Below are positions 7,648 to 15,845 of a stretch of DNA of 50,116 nt, piece after piece. Every line of letters starts with the position of its first letter. Position 1 is the first letter of the stretch. This stretch comes from Janthinobacterium sp. UMAB-56 (GTDB lineage: Bacteria > Pseudomonadota > Gammaproteobacteria > Burkholderiales > Burkholderiaceae_D). The position numbers and the translations under genes were made by a program. The notes beneath the pieces are model-generated. The model was given only the letters and a program-made list of their open reading frames with translations, did not search any database and was not told the DNA's origin. The stretch covers positions 107,822 through 157,937 of the forward strand of contig NZ_LT607664.1 of the NCBI RefSeq assembly GCF_900095265.1, in the 5' to 3' direction.

Positions 7648-8481
7648 ATGAAAGCCTGGTCTTCTCTGGCGGCACTGGCGACGGCGCTGCTGCTATGGAC
7701 GATGCCCCCGGCCGGCGCACAGGAGTTGCAGCCCGTGCCGCCGCTGGCGGCGCGCGTGACGGATGACGCCGGCATGCTGGACGCCAAGCAGAAAGCGGCG
7801 CTGGAAGGCGTGCTGGCCGATTACGAAGCCAAGACCGGCAGCCAGATCGCCGTGTTGCTGGTCAAGAGCACGGAACCGGAAGCCATCGAGCAATACAGCA
7901 TCCGCGTGACGGATGCCTGGAAGCTGGGCCGCAAGGGCGTCGACGACGGTGTGCTGCTGATGGTGGCAAAGGACAACCCATCGTCCCTGCGCCGCCTGCG
8001 CATCGAAGCGGGCCGTGGCGTGCAGGGTGTACTGACGGATGCACAATCGAAACGCATCCTGCAAGACGTGATCGCCCCGCATTTCAAGCAGAACGATTTC
8101 TATGGCGGCCTGGTCGCTGGCGTGGGAGCGATTGCCACCCTGCTGAACCAGGAGCAATTCCCCGCACCTGCACAGCAGAAAGCGCCGGCCAGCGTGGAAG
8201 CGGGCGGCATGACCTTCTGGCTGCCGCTGCTGTTCTTCGGCTTCCTCGTCGTGCTGACCGTGTTCCGCTCGCGCGGCGGACCTACGCGGCTGCAGCGCGG
8301 CAGCAACTGGTCCAGCGGCGCCACTGGTGTCGTGCTGGGCAGCATCCTCAGCCAGGCGCTGAACAACCGCGGTGGCGGCGGCTTCGGCGGCGGCGGTGGA
8401 TTTGGCGGCGGCGGTGGTGGTGGTGGTTTCGGCGGCGGCGGCGGCGGCTTTGATGGCGGCGGCGCCTCGGGAGATTGGTAA
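7648..8481 (+). CDS. TPM domain protein with glycine-rich tail (YgcG type)
   Basis: About 277 residues. A signal peptide (residues 1-25, ending AGA|QE) is followed by a TPM domain (about 30-155; RVTDDAGMLD, then DDGVLLMVAKDN and RIEAGRGVQGVLTD). One membrane helix (WLPLLFFGFLVVLTVF) comes next, then a cytoplasmic or surface tail that is almost pure Gly/Phe. TPM domains include acid-phosphatase-like proteins and proteins tied to photosystem or membrane maintenance; the exact role in bacteria is unclear. The ATG at 7648 is one base after the LemA stop, so translation is probably coupled. The tail is encoded by low-complexity GGC/GGT repeats (about 8370-8465) prone to slippage. Confidence 0.9.
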   Translation: MKAWSSLAALATALLLWTMPPAGAQELQPVPPLAARVTDDAGMLDAKQKAALEGVLADYEAKTGSQIAVLLVKSTEPEAIEQYSIRVTDAWKLGRKGVDDGVLLMVAKDNPSSLRRLRIEAGRGVQGVLTDAQSKRILQDVIAPHFKQNDFYGGLVAGVGAIATLLNQEQFPAPAQQKAPASVEAGGMTFWLPLLFFGFLVVLTVFRSRGGPTRLQRGSNWSSGATGVVLGSILSQALNNRGGGGFGGGGGFGGGGGGGGFGGGGGGFDGGGASGDW

Positions 8482-9002
8482 TGACAAAACAACTGACATT
8501 CGGACAACGCTGCGGACGCGCCTTGAAACATTTGCGCGGCACGCCGGCGACGGCGCGCCAGGCTTTTCCCGAACGCACCTTGAAAGCCATCGAGACGGCC
8601 ATCGGCGACGGAGAAGCGATGCACCAGGCGGAAGTGCGCCTGATCGTCGAGGCCGCCCTGACGCCGGGCATGGCTTATCAGGGTGTGAGCAACCGCGAGC
8701 GGGCGCGCGAACTGTTCGCCCAGTATGGTGTGTGGGATACGGAAGATAACGTTGGCGTGCTGATCTATATCAACCTGGCCGAGCACCAGGTCGACATCGT
8801 CGCCGACCGCAACGTGGGCCGACGCATCACGCCGGAGCAATGGCAAGCCGTGTGCCGCGCCATGACGCAAGGTTTCAAGGATAGCAATTACCACGACAGC
8901 ACGCTCGATGCCTTGCAGCAGCTAAATAGCTTGCTGCAAAGCCACTTCCCCGCAACTGGTCCGCGCGACAACCAGTTGCCGAACGAAGCCATCGTCCTCT
9001 GA
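8481..9002 (+). CDS. TPM domain protein, cytosolic, second copy
   Basis: A 173-residue protein without signal peptide or membrane helix. The second half is a TPM domain (about 75-150; NVGVLIYINLAEHQVDIVADRNV, then ITPEQWQAVCRAMTQGF). The basic N-terminal part (RTLKAIETAI) resembles family members annotated as TPM domain membrane or phosphatase-like proteins. Its ATG shares one base with the stop codon of the previous gene (TAATG), and GGGAG lies 9 bases upstream. It is the third gene of the LemA-TPM-TPM operon, so the pair likely acts on the same envelope process on opposite sides of the membrane. That pairing is an inference. Confidence 0.85.
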   Translation: MTKQLTFGQRCGRALKHLRGTPATARQAFPERTLKAIETAIGDGEAMHQAEVRLIVEAALTPGMAYQGVSNRERARELFAQYGVWDTEDNVGVLIYINLAEHQVDIVADRNVGRRITPEQWQAVCRAMTQGFKDSNYHDSTLDALQQLNSLLQSHFPATGPRDNQLPNEAIVL

Positions 9003-9088
9003 TTCCCGCCCAGGGATTAAAATCTGCCCATTGCCGCGCAGGCTGGTGGCACGGGCGGCGCGGCCCCTATTACCGCCGAGGAGCACAC

Positions 9089-9853
9089 ATGAAACTGATC
9101 AATAAAACCGCCATCGTCACGGGCGCCACGCAAGGCATCGGCCTGGCTTGCGCCACCCGCCTGATCGCCGAAGGGGCGCAAGTGATGCTGGTCGACATCA
9201 AGGAAGAAGGCGCGCAGGCGGCCGCCGCGCTCGGCCCGCAGGCGTACTTCTTTTGCGCCGACGTCAGCCAGAAGGCGGACGTCGATGCCATGCTGAAGGA
9301 AACCCTGGCCCAGTTCGGCCATATCGATATCCTCGTCAACAATGCGGGCGTGACGCACGCCGCCGATTTCCTCGACGTGTGCGAAGACGATTTCGACAGG
9401 GTCATGCGCATCAACCTGAAATCGATGTTCCTGTGCGGCCAGGCCGTGGCGCGCGAAATGGTCAAGCGCAATAGCGGCTGCATCATCAATATGTCCAGCG
9501 TGAATGCGGAACTGGCGATCCCGAACCAGGTGCCGTACGTGGTGTCGAAAGGCGCCATCAACCAGCTGACCAAGGTCATGGCCTTGAATCTGGCCATGCA
9601 CGGCGTGCGCGTGAATGGCATTGGCCCTGGCACCATCCTGACGGAACTGGCCAAGCAGGCGGTCTTGTCGAGCCCGCAGGCGCGCCATACGATCCTGTCG
9701 CGCACGCCGCTGGGCCGCTGCGGCGAACCGGAAGAAGTGGCCGGCATCGCCGCCTTCCTGGCCAGCGACGACGCCACCTACATGACGGGCCAGACCATCT
9801 ATGTCGATGGCGGGCGCATGGCGCTCAACTACACGGTGGCCGTCAAGGAGTGA
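9089..9853 (+). CDS. SDR family NAD(P)-dependent oxidoreductase
   Basis: A 254-residue classical short-chain dehydrogenase. The cofactor motif TGATQGIG (12-19), an acidic residue after strand 2 (LVDIK, favouring NAD), NNAG (near 88), catalytic Ser (MSSVN) and YVVSK (Tyr-x-x-x-Lys) are all intact, with VDGG near the end. The nearest general class is glucose/sugar or 3-oxoacyl reductases; the substrate cannot be assigned. GAGGAG lies seven bases before the ATG. The gene stands alone after the LemA operon. Confidence 0.9.
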   Translation: MKLINKTAIVTGATQGIGLACATRLIAEGAQVMLVDIKEEGAQAAAALGPQAYFFCADVSQKADVDAMLKETLAQFGHIDILVNNAGVTHAADFLDVCEDDFDRVMRINLKSMFLCGQAVAREMVKRNSGCIINMSSVNAELAIPNQVPYVVSKGAINQLTKVMALNLAMHGVRVNGIGPGTILTELAKQAVLSSPQARHTILSRTPLGRCGEPEEVAGIAAFLASDDATYMTGQTIYVDGGRMALNYTVAVKE

Positions 9854-9883
9854 AGGCAGGACGATCTAGTTATATAAAAAAAC

Positions 9884-10007
9884 TATAATGGTTATCTAAA
9901 AAGACCATTAGACACATATCGTGCGACGCAGCATAATGCAGCTGTCTCCACTATTCTCCTCCAAGAAAATAGTTTTAAGCCCGCTTTCACCAGCGGGCTT
10001 TTTTTTT
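9884..10007 (+). ncRNA. Possible small RNA or long 3' UTR ending at a strong terminator
   Basis: The 549 bases between the SDR gene and the VanZ gene hold no convincing coding sequence. The first part is an AT-rich island with a TATAAT hexamer at 9884-9889 (no good -35 box) and ends at a terminator at 9977-10007. It may be an independent short transcript or the 3' UTR of the SDR mRNA. The start is a guess. Confidence 0.25.
9977..10007 (+). terminator. Strong Rho-independent terminator
   Basis: AAGCCCGCT and AGCGGGCTT form a perfect 9-bp stem around a six-base loop, followed by an uninterrupted T-run. The T-run lies only on the plus strand, so it stops rightward transcription, either from the SDR gene or from a short RNA. 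Confidence 0.92.
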
Positions 10008-10132
10008 GCCATCACGACTGAAACATGGCCATTCTTGCCATGATTCACAATCTTCTCCGTCATTCTGCGTGCCGCAAAAAAAATGTTGCGGCGTGTCATC
10101 AGCCCGTCATCTTCGCCCCCTATACTGACTTC

Positions 10133-10315
10133 ATCTGCTGTACAGGCAACCGATATGCCTGACTACAGACAGGTGTGCCGCGATGGCACACCACTCCCCT
10201 TTCATGACCGTGGCGCCCGCCCGCAAGGCGGGCGACATGGTGAGTACCGAGCAACTCTCAACTCTTGACCCATTTCATTTGGGTTTTTGGCCCGCGTCAC
10301 CGCGGGCCTTTTTTT
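10133..10315 (+). ncRNA. Candidate structured small RNA
   Basis: Within about 180 bases there are four perfect hairpins in series: CAGGCA/TGCCTG (10143-10161), GGTGTGCC/GGCACACC (10172-10192), CGCCCGCC/GGCGGGCG (10214-10234) and the terminator stem (10289-10308). A small ACCCA/TGGGT stem followed by T (10268-10288) lies before the last. A TATACT hexamer at 10121-10126 could be a -10 box (the -35 is weak), giving a start near 10133. It matches no RNA family I recognise. It could also be a leader that attenuates the VanZ gene 88 bases further on. Confidence 0.4.
10289..10315 (+). terminator. Strong Rho-independent terminator before the VanZ gene
   Basis: GGCCCGCG and CGCGGGCC pair perfectly (8 bp) around TCAC, followed by seven T. 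Confidence 0.92.
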
Positions 10316-10402
10316 GCCTGCACGGCAAGCTCTTGCGCAAAAACACGATGGCCCGCCATGCACATGATATGGTGACGGTCTTTCCATCTGCCCTGTCGCC
10401 TC

Positions 10403-10828
10403 ATGCCTGCACACTTGCCCGAACTCTGTTTTTCCGACCGCTATGCACGCCTGCGCTTCCGCACCGCGCTACTGCTATATGCCCTGGTGATTTTGATCGG
10501 CGACATTCCCGGCGTGCGCGCGGACGTGGGTCTATATGCGTCGGGCGGCGTGCTGCATTCCCTCGGTTACGGCGTGCTGGCCCTGATCCTGTTCAGCGGC
10601 ACGGGCGGCGGCATGGCGCGCCGGGCGCTGCTGTCGGTGCTGATGGTGGCGGCCATGGGCGCGCTGGATGAATACATCCAGAGTTTCCTGCCTTACCGAC
10701 ATGGCGCCGTCAGCGACTGGGTGGTCGATATCACGGCCGCAGCAGCGGTTTGCCTGCCGCTGTGTTTTCTCTGGCCCAAAATGGTCGCCGCCGCCCTCGG
10801 CAAGGGCGCGCCACAACCCAAAGCCTGA
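10403..10828 (+). CDS. VanZ family membrane protein
   Basis: A 141-residue protein with four hydrophobic segments. The VanZ-type signature between helices 3 and 4, ALDEYIQSFLPYRHGAVSDWVVD, is the basis of the call. VanZ itself confers low-level teicoplanin resistance in enterococci; most proteobacterial homologues are of unknown role. The start at 10403 (ATG) is the first that leaves a full first helix; no strong ribosome site is visible. It is convergent with the next gene. Confidence 0.8.
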   Translation: MPAHLPELCFSDRYARLRFRTALLLYALVILIGDIPGVRADVGLYASGGVLHSLGYGVLALILFSGTGGGMARRALLSVLMVAAMGALDEYIQSFLPYRHGAVSDWVVDITAAAAVCLPLCFLWPKMVAAALGKGAPQPKA

Positions 10829-10847
10829 ACCGGGACAGGACAGAGCG

Positions 10848-11126
10848 TCAGGCGCGGTCCGCTACACGATCCTGCAATGCCAGCCGCAACTGCCCCTGAC
10901 TGCACGCGCCCAGGCGCCGCATCAGGGCGCGCGCCTCACGCCGACTGCCGGCGCCCATGGCGCGTGCCGCATCGCGCTGCATGTCCAGCAACTGTTCCGA
11001 GCGCGCCAGCCGCACCAGGCCATGCAAGGCCTGTGCCAGCATATGGCGTGCACGGGCATCGCGCGCAGTGCCGGCGACGGCCAGCACTAACTCATCGATC
11101 AGTTTTGCGGTAGGACCAGAGGACAT
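10848..11126 (-). CDS. Small helical protein of unknown function
   Basis: Ninety-two residues, rich in Ala, Arg and Leu, predicted all-helical, with no signal peptide or membrane helix. A good ribosome site (CGGGAG, about six bases before the ATG) supports it as a real gene. I do not recognise a family. It is convergent with the VanZ gene with a 19-base gap. Confidence 0.5.
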   Translation of the reverse strand: MSSGPTAKLIDELVLAVAGTARDARARHMLAQALHGLVRLARSEQLLDMQRDAARAMGAGSRREARALMRRLGACSQGQLRLALQDRVADRA

Positions 11127-11343
11127 TTTTTCTCCCGATTCAACAGTGAGGAAACGTGCGGGCGCACGACCTAGTGATTATCAGCATCGTTTATACCAAG
11201 CACGGCAACTAGACGCTTGATCTAGCGCAATCACTCATGACGGCTGCCGAACATCCCGGCGGCGCCATGCTCTTACATGCAGCCATCGCGGCTATCCGCA
11301 TCACTGCGGGTGACGATCCTGAGTGTTCGACCATGAGGAAAGG

Positions 11344-11513
11344 ATGAGATCGAAAAAAACCCGGCGGCTGGCCAGCCTGGCCTGTCCCTTGCCGGGGCCT
11401 GTCACGCCACGGACAATGCCAGCCTGGCGCGCAGCTTCATGCAAAATACCCGGCCCGCCCTCCAGATTGGCGATCGGGTCAGCGCGCAAAAATGCGTGAT
11501 GCAGCGCTATTGA
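11344..11513 (+). pseudogene. Possible frameshifted small lipoprotein or secreted-peptide gene
   Basis: The ATG at 11344 has a strong ribosome site (GAGGAAAGG) and begins a basic/hydrophobic signal-like stretch (MRSKKTRRLASLAC). In the neighbouring frame the sequence continues as a lipobox-like GLSLAGACHATDN and runs to TGA at 11511-11513. Joining the frames near 11385 gives a plausible lipoprotein of about 55 residues. Either a one-base indel has broken it, or the sequence has an error, or the match is chance. The flanks (11127-11343 and 11514-11564) hold nothing else I can support. Confidence 0.25.
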
Positions 11514-11564
11514 CAGGTGCCGGGGCTGGCCGCTGCGTACCGATTTTTTGCACACAGGGCCGTA

Positions 11565-12692
11565 TCAAGCCAAGGCCAGGGTCAGCGGCCGGCTGCGCCC
11601 CTGCACCACGGCCGAGGGCCAGGCCGGGTCGTGCGTCAGGTTGTGCAATTGGCTGCCGTCGAGCAAAAAGGTGTCTTCCACCGTACTGCCGGGCAAACTG
11701 GGGTGGAAAGCCAGCGCCATGCCCGGCTTGAGGAGGATTTCCGTGTGCGCTCCGGCTGCCACTTCGGGCGCCAGGTAACCATGGATGCCGCCCTGCCGAC
11801 TGGTGCGCACCGCGTCGGGCTGCCCTGCATACGCATAGGCGCTGTCGAGCGCGTGATACACCATGCTCAGCGCATGGCCTGTTTCGCAAGCATCGAGCGC
11901 CACCGCTTCCAGCGCCAGCATGGCGGCATCCGCATCGTCCATGACCACCCCCGCGCCATCGGCGCGATGCTGCGCCGGGCCGAAGCGCCGTTGACGGCTG
12001 AGGCTAGCGCACAGGCCGAAACGCCGCGCACACAGGGTCAGCACGGCTTGCGTGCCCAGCACCACGTGGGCCGGCGAAGCGCGCCGATACCGCTGTTGGC
12101 GCTCCTCGCCACTGACCTGCACGTGCACGGCTTGCAAGCCCCGCAGCCACAGCGCGCGCGCGCATGCGGCAGCCAGCTCCTGCTCGCTCCAGTCGGGGCG
12201 GGCCTGGCGCAGCGCATCTGCGGCCGCGCCGGCAGCCAGCCGTCCTACCTGGCGATAGCGCTGCTGCTCCGATTCCAGCAGCACCAGCCGCTCTTCGCGC
12301 AGGGCCACGGGCAGGCTGCGTTCATGCAAGCCGGGCCGGTCGGACAAGACCGGCGCGCCACCGGCCGCATGCTGCACGAAATGCTCACGCAATTCATACA
12401 GCTGCGGCTGCATCCAGGGCGACACTTGCCACGTCCATGGCCCGCGCACGTCCTCCTCGCGCATGCGCATGACTTCGGCTTCGTCCGTCAGGATGTAGGC
12501 GGCGTCGCGCGTCACCAGCACTTCCGCGCAAGCGCACTCGGCCGTATGGCTAAGGCTGTTCGACGCGCCCGCCGTGGCCCACGCAAACCAGTCCACGCTA
12601 CGCAGGCGCACGGCACCGGCACGCTCCTGTTCCAGCCAGCCCCGCATCTGCGCCAGCTTGTGCGCCACTTCCCGTTCCAGCGGCCAGTTCAT
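11565..12692 (-). CDS. M24 (creatinase/Xaa-Pro peptidase) fold protein with degenerate metal site
   Basis: A 375-residue protein with an N-terminal creatinase-like domain (about 1-145) and a C-terminal pita-bread domain (about 150-375). Domain landmarks are intact: LVLLESEQQRYRQVGRLAA, ILLKPGMALAFHP and VEDTFLL. By motif alignment, of the five metal ligands (Asp, Asp, His, Glu, Glu) the two Asp are replaced (Leu220 and Ser230), His304 may be kept, the first Glu is His330 and only Glu339 is clear. It is therefore probably not a standard metallopeptidase: either a binding protein or an enzyme with another chemistry. GAGGGG lies about seven bases before the ATG. A 28-codon ORF overlaps its start by four bases. 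Confidence 0.78.
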   Translation of the reverse strand: MNWPLEREVAHKLAQMRGWLEQERAGAVRLRSVDWFAWATAGASNSLSHTAECACAEVLVTRDAAYILTDEAEVMRMREEDVRGPWTWQVSPWMQPQLYELREHFVQHAAGGAPVLSDRPGLHERSLPVALREERLVLLESEQQRYRQVGRLAAGAAADALRQARPDWSEQELAAACARALWLRGLQAVHVQVSGEERQQRYRRASPAHVVLGTQAVLTLCARRFGLCASLSRQRRFGPAQHRADGAGVVMDDADAAMLALEAVALDACETGHALSMVYHALDSAYAYAGQPDAVRTSRQGGIHGYLAPEVAAGAHTEILLKPGMALAFHPSLPGSTVEDTFLLDGSQLHNLTHDPAWPSAVVQGRSRPLTLALA

Positions 12693-12775
12693 GACCGCCC
12701 CTCTTCCGGGTTCAGGCGCGGCACCACCCCGCCTGCTCTGCCCGGCACCAGCCGGGCCTCCTGTTGTTCATGCAT
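12689..12775 (-). CDS. 28-codon ORF overlapping the start of the M24-like gene
   Basis: The ORF begins at ATG 12775 with AAGGGAG about seven bases upstream and ends in TGA that overlaps the M24-like start as ATGA (12689-12692). The peptide starts MHEQQEARLVPGR and ends LNPEEGRS; it is polar, without signal or membrane segment. Position and overlap suggest translational coupling, either as a leader peptide or as a partner or substrate of the M24-like protein. The coding nature is unproven. Confidence 0.4.
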   Translation of the reverse strand: MHEQQEARLVPGRAGGVVPRLNPEEGRS

Positions 12776-12886
12776 AGCTGCTCCCTTCCTACATGGAAAC
12801 GTCAGACCCGCGTACGCATAAAAAGTTCGGCGCCGGGCTTCGTCTCAGGCTTGCAGTCTATGACTTCCTTTTATTTTTGCAAGCAG

Positions 12887-13233
12887 CTATTTCGCCCGCG
12901 CGATCAGCACGGCCGTGACCTTCTGCAGGTTCAGTAGCAGCGGTTTTTCCGTGATGAACTCGTATTCGGAATGCCCCGTGCACACCGTGTGCGCCATGCA
13001 TTGGCAGCACCGCCGATGGCGGCCGGTTGTGGATGCAGCATACCCGTGTAGTGCCAGAAGACGGCCAATAAAGTGGCAATCTGCGGCGCGCACGTCTGCA
13101 GCGACGGCGCGCCGATCTGCACCTGCTGCAGCACAAGCGGGATAGCCACTTCCTGCGCCGCCTGACAGGTTTTTTGAACATGGCGGGGCGCATCAAGTGG
13201 CGAGGCACACGCTAGCATCGCCGACACCAATTT
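12887..13233 (-). pseudogene. Frameshifted gene remnant, secreted-protein-like
   Basis: On the minus strand one frame reads a signal-like start ([15 protein letters not shown]) and then a helical Gln/Ala-rich protein to about 13000. The neighbouring frame continues sensibly as TGHSEYEFITEKPLLLNLQ and stops at 12887. Joining them with a one-base shift gives a protein of about 115 residues; neither frame alone looks coding throughout. A TTG or GTG near 13230 would be the start, because an in-frame stop lies about 24 bases further upstream. I do not recognise the family. The surrounding 12776-12886 and 13234-13388 hold no other gene. Confidence 0.4.
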
Positions 13234-13388
13234 GCCACCGATACGAGTTTTTTACCGATCAGTACGCAAATTCCCGATTCGCATTATCATGTGTCCAGCT
13301 GTCTTCCCTGCCAAGGCTGACCCTGTTGCCATCAGGAGATAGACAAATCGTCCATTGTGATTTTCCACCAGGTCCCGATATCGCTACC

Positions 13389-14387
13389 ATGATTCCATTT
13401 TCCATACTCGACCTTGCGCCCATCGCCGAAGGCAGCAACGCCAGCCAGTCGTTCAAGAACACGCTCGACCTGGCGCAACACGGCGAACGCTGGGGCTACA
13501 ACCGCTACTGGCTGGCCGAACACCACGGCATGCCGGGCATCGCCAGCGCGGCCACGGCCGTCGTCATCGCCCATGTGGCGGCCGGCACCAAGACCATCCG
13601 CGTGGGTGCGGGCGGCGTCATGCTGCCAAACCACTCGCCGCTGGTCATCGCGGAACAGTTCGGCACACTGGAAGCGCTGCACCCGGGCCGCATCGACCTG
13701 GGACTGGGCCGCGCGCCCGGCTCCGACGAGACGACGGCGCGCGCGCTGCGCCGCGACCTGCAGTCCGACGCCGAGCAGTTTCCGCAAGACGTGCTGGAAC
13801 TGATCGATTACATGTCCGACGAGCCGCGCCAGCGCGTGCTGGCCGTGCCCGGCAAGGGCGCGAAAGTGCCCGTGTGGATATTGGGGTCTAGCCTGTTCGG
13901 CGCCCAGCTGGCCGCCCACCTGGGCTTGCCGTACGCCTTCGCTTCGCACTTCGCGCCGCAGATGATGTTGCAAGCCGTGGCCTATTACCGCGAGCACTTC
14001 AAGCCCTCGAAACAACTGGCAAAGCCGTATGTGATGCTGGGTTTTAACGTGTTTGCCGCCGACACGGATGCGCAAGCGCAGCTGCGCGCCACGTCGATGC
14101 AGCAAGCCTTCGTCAACCTCCGCACGGGCCGCCCGTCACGCTTGCAGCCGCCCGTGCCCGGCTATCTGGAGCAATTGGGCCCGCAGGAACGCGCCATGCT
14201 CGATTCCGTCCTGTCGTGCACGGCCATCGGCGCGCCGGAGACGGTCAAGGCCAAGCTTGCCGCCTTCATCGCCGAGACGGGCGCCGACGAACTGATGATC
14301 ACTTCGCAAATCTTCGAACACCAGCACCGGCTGCGCTCGTATGAAATCACGGCGCAGGTGCATGCGGAGCTGGCCCGCGCGCAGTAA
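13389..14387 (+). CDS. LLM class flavin-dependent oxidoreductase (luciferase-like monooxygenase)
   Basis: A 332-residue protein starting at ATG 13389, where family similarity begins ([15 protein letters not shown]); in-frame residues further upstream are unlike the family. Typical group motifs: [40 protein letters not shown], the flavin-site [10 protein letters not shown], and [16 protein letters not shown]. These enzymes use reduced FMN and oxygen to oxidise small organic substrates; the group includes YhbW-like proteins of unknown substrate. Monocistronic, ending at tandem hairpins. No clear ribosome site is visible before the ATG. Confidence 0.9.
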   Translation: MIPFSILDLAPIAEGSNASQSFKNTLDLAQHGERWGYNRYWLAEHHGMPGIASAATAVVIAHVAAGTKTIRVGAGGVMLPNHSPLVIAEQFGTLEALHPGRIDLGLGRAPGSDETTARALRRDLQSDAEQFPQDVLELIDYMSDEPRQRVLAVPGKGAKVPVWILGSSLFGAQLAAHLGLPYAFASHFAPQMMLQAVAYYREHFKPSKQLAKPYVMLGFNVFAADTDAQAQLRATSMQQAFVNLRTGRPSRLQPPVPGYLEQLGPQERAMLDSVLSCTAIGAPETVKAKLAAFIAETGADELMITSQIFEHQHRLRSYEITAQVHAELARAQ

Positions 14388-14402
14388 GTTTCACTCTCTC
14401 TC

Positions 14403-14459
14403 GGTATTTCCCCAAATACCCTTTTCCCGGCCATCGGCAACGATCGCCGGGATTTTTTT
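14403..14459 (+). terminator. Tandem terminator hairpins after the LLM oxidoreductase gene
   Basis: GGTATTT-cccc-AAATACC (14403-14420) is followed by a longer GC-rich stem CCCGGCCATCG/CGATCGCCGGG with one mismatch (14426-14451) and a seven-T run. Confidence 0.85.
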
Positions 14460-14582
14460 GCCCGCTGTTTTGCCCGCTTTTTTGCCTGCCACCCAGCCGC
14501 AAAATCGGCCGCGCCCGGCAAGAAATGCGTAGCCCCGCTATCATGCTGATCCAAAAGCGTCATTCCAAGAAAGTTGTATCGC

Positions 14583-15797
14583 ATGAAATCTGCACCATCT
14601 TCCGTCGATGCCAGCGCCCTGCTGAGCTCCACCCGCATCCTGCTGTTTGCCCTGTCCGCCGGCGTGCTCGTCGCCAGCCTGTATTACGTGCAGCCGCTCA
14701 CGTCCATGCTGGCCGCCTCGTTTGGCGTCAGTGTGCCGCAAGCGGGCTATCTGGTGACGGCCACGCAAATCGGCTATGTGCTGGGCATCGTGTTTTTGGT
14801 ACCGCTCAGCGACGTGCTGAACCGCCGCCAGTTGCTGACGTGGATGCTGATCGCCAAGATAGGCGCCCTGCTGTTGGCCGCCACCAGCCAGAATATTATT
14901 GTCTTTGCCATCGCCAGCGTCTTGATGGGGATCACGGCCAGTGCATTGATGGTGGTCACGGCCATGGTGGCTTCGTATGCGCCCGACCATAGCCGGGGCC
15001 GCATGGTGGGCACCGTCATGACAGGCTTGTTGCTGGGCATCTTGCTGGCGCGTACCGTCTCCGGCACGGTGTCGCAGATCAGCGGTGGCTGGCGCACCGT
15101 CTACGTGCTGGCGGCCATCGTCGTGGCCGCCTTGCTCATCATGCTGCGCCACATCCTGCCGAACGAAGTGCCGCGTGGCAAGCTGCAATACGGCAAGCTG
15201 ATGGCTTCCTTGGCCGACATCATCCGCCAGGAACCCTTGCTGCGCCAGCGCGCCCTGTTCTCGGGACTGGGCCTGGGCACCTTCAGCGTGTTCTGGACGG
15301 GGCTGACCTTCTTGCTCAGCGGCGCACCCTACCACTATTCGGAAATGCAGATTGGCCTGTTCGGTCTGGCTGGCGCCACGGGCGCCTTTGCCGCGAATAC
15401 GGCGGGCCGCATGGCCGACCGCGGCTACGCGCGCCAGGCCACGTGGCTGCTGGCCGTCGCCTCAATCGCAGGTTGGGCCCTGATCGGCTTTGGCGCCCAC
15501 TCGCTGACGCTGCTGCTGATCGGTATCGTGCTGCTGGACATGGGCGTGATGGGCTTGCAAGTGACGCACCAGTCCATCATCTATAAATTGGCACCGCATG
15601 CGCGGGCGCGCGTCACTACCGTGTTCATCGCGGGCGGCTTCATCGGCGCCTCGGCAGGCTCGGCCCTGGCCAGCGCCAGCTTCGCCGCCGGCGGCTGGCC
15701 CGCCCTGTGCATGGTGGGCGGCGCCATGCCGCTGTTGCTGCTGCTGGTGTGGAGCAAGTACCGCCACACGCAGCGCCGCTTGGAACGGGCAAGTTAA
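14583..15797 (+). CDS. MFS transporter (YnfM/arabinose-efflux-like DHA1 type)
   Basis: A 404-residue protein with about twelve hydrophobic segments. The first helix contains YYVQPLTSMLAASFGVSVPQ, typical of MFS carriers related to the YgaY/YnfM group, and the loop motif PLSDVLNRRQ follows helix 2. Likely a proton-driven exporter of small molecules; substrate unknown. ATG 14583 is preferred over the TTG three codons before it. Monocistronic with its own terminator. Confidence 0.9.
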   Translation: MKSAPSSVDASALLSSTRILLFALSAGVLVASLYYVQPLTSMLAASFGVSVPQAGYLVTATQIGYVLGIVFLVPLSDVLNRRQLLTWMLIAKIGALLLAATSQNIIVFAIASVLMGITASALMVVTAMVASYAPDHSRGRMVGTVMTGLLLGILLARTVSGTVSQISGGWRTVYVLAAIVVAALLIMLRHILPNEVPRGKLQYGKLMASLADIIRQEPLLRQRALFSGLGLGTFSVFWTGLTFLLSGAPYHYSEMQIGLFGLAGATGAFAANTAGRMADRGYARQATWLLAVASIAGWALIGFGAHSLTLLLIGIVLLDMGVMGLQVTHQSIIYKLAPHARARVTTVFIAGGFIGASAGSALASASFAAGGWPALCMVGGAMPLLLLLVWSKYRHTQRRLERAS

Positions 15798-15809
15798 GCC
15801 CAAGGCGCG

Positions 15810-15839
15810 AAAAAAACCGCTCGACCAAGCGGTTTTTTT
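15810..15839. terminator. Bidirectional terminator between the MFS and M28 peptidase genes
   Basis: AAAAAAACCGCT and AGCGGTTTTTTT form a symmetrical stem around a six-base loop; A-run and T-run serve both convergent genes. Confidence 0.93.
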
Positions 15840-15845
15840 ACGTCC

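Noticed and set aside
10133..10315. 6S RNA, SRP RNA, tmRNA, RNase P or a known riboswitch
   Set aside because: I looked for their conserved cores (6S long interrupted stem, SRP GGAAGC loop, RNase P cores, SAM/SAH and guanidine motifs) and found none; the structure is serial short hairpins.
10183..10671. 162-codon plus-strand ORF through the hairpin region into the VanZ gene
   Set aside because: It runs through a strong terminator and overlaps VanZ out of frame; not protein-like.
11517..12821. 434-codon plus-strand ORF opposite the M24-like gene
   Set aside because: The minus strand carries the clear M24 fold and a ribosome site; the plus frame has neither.
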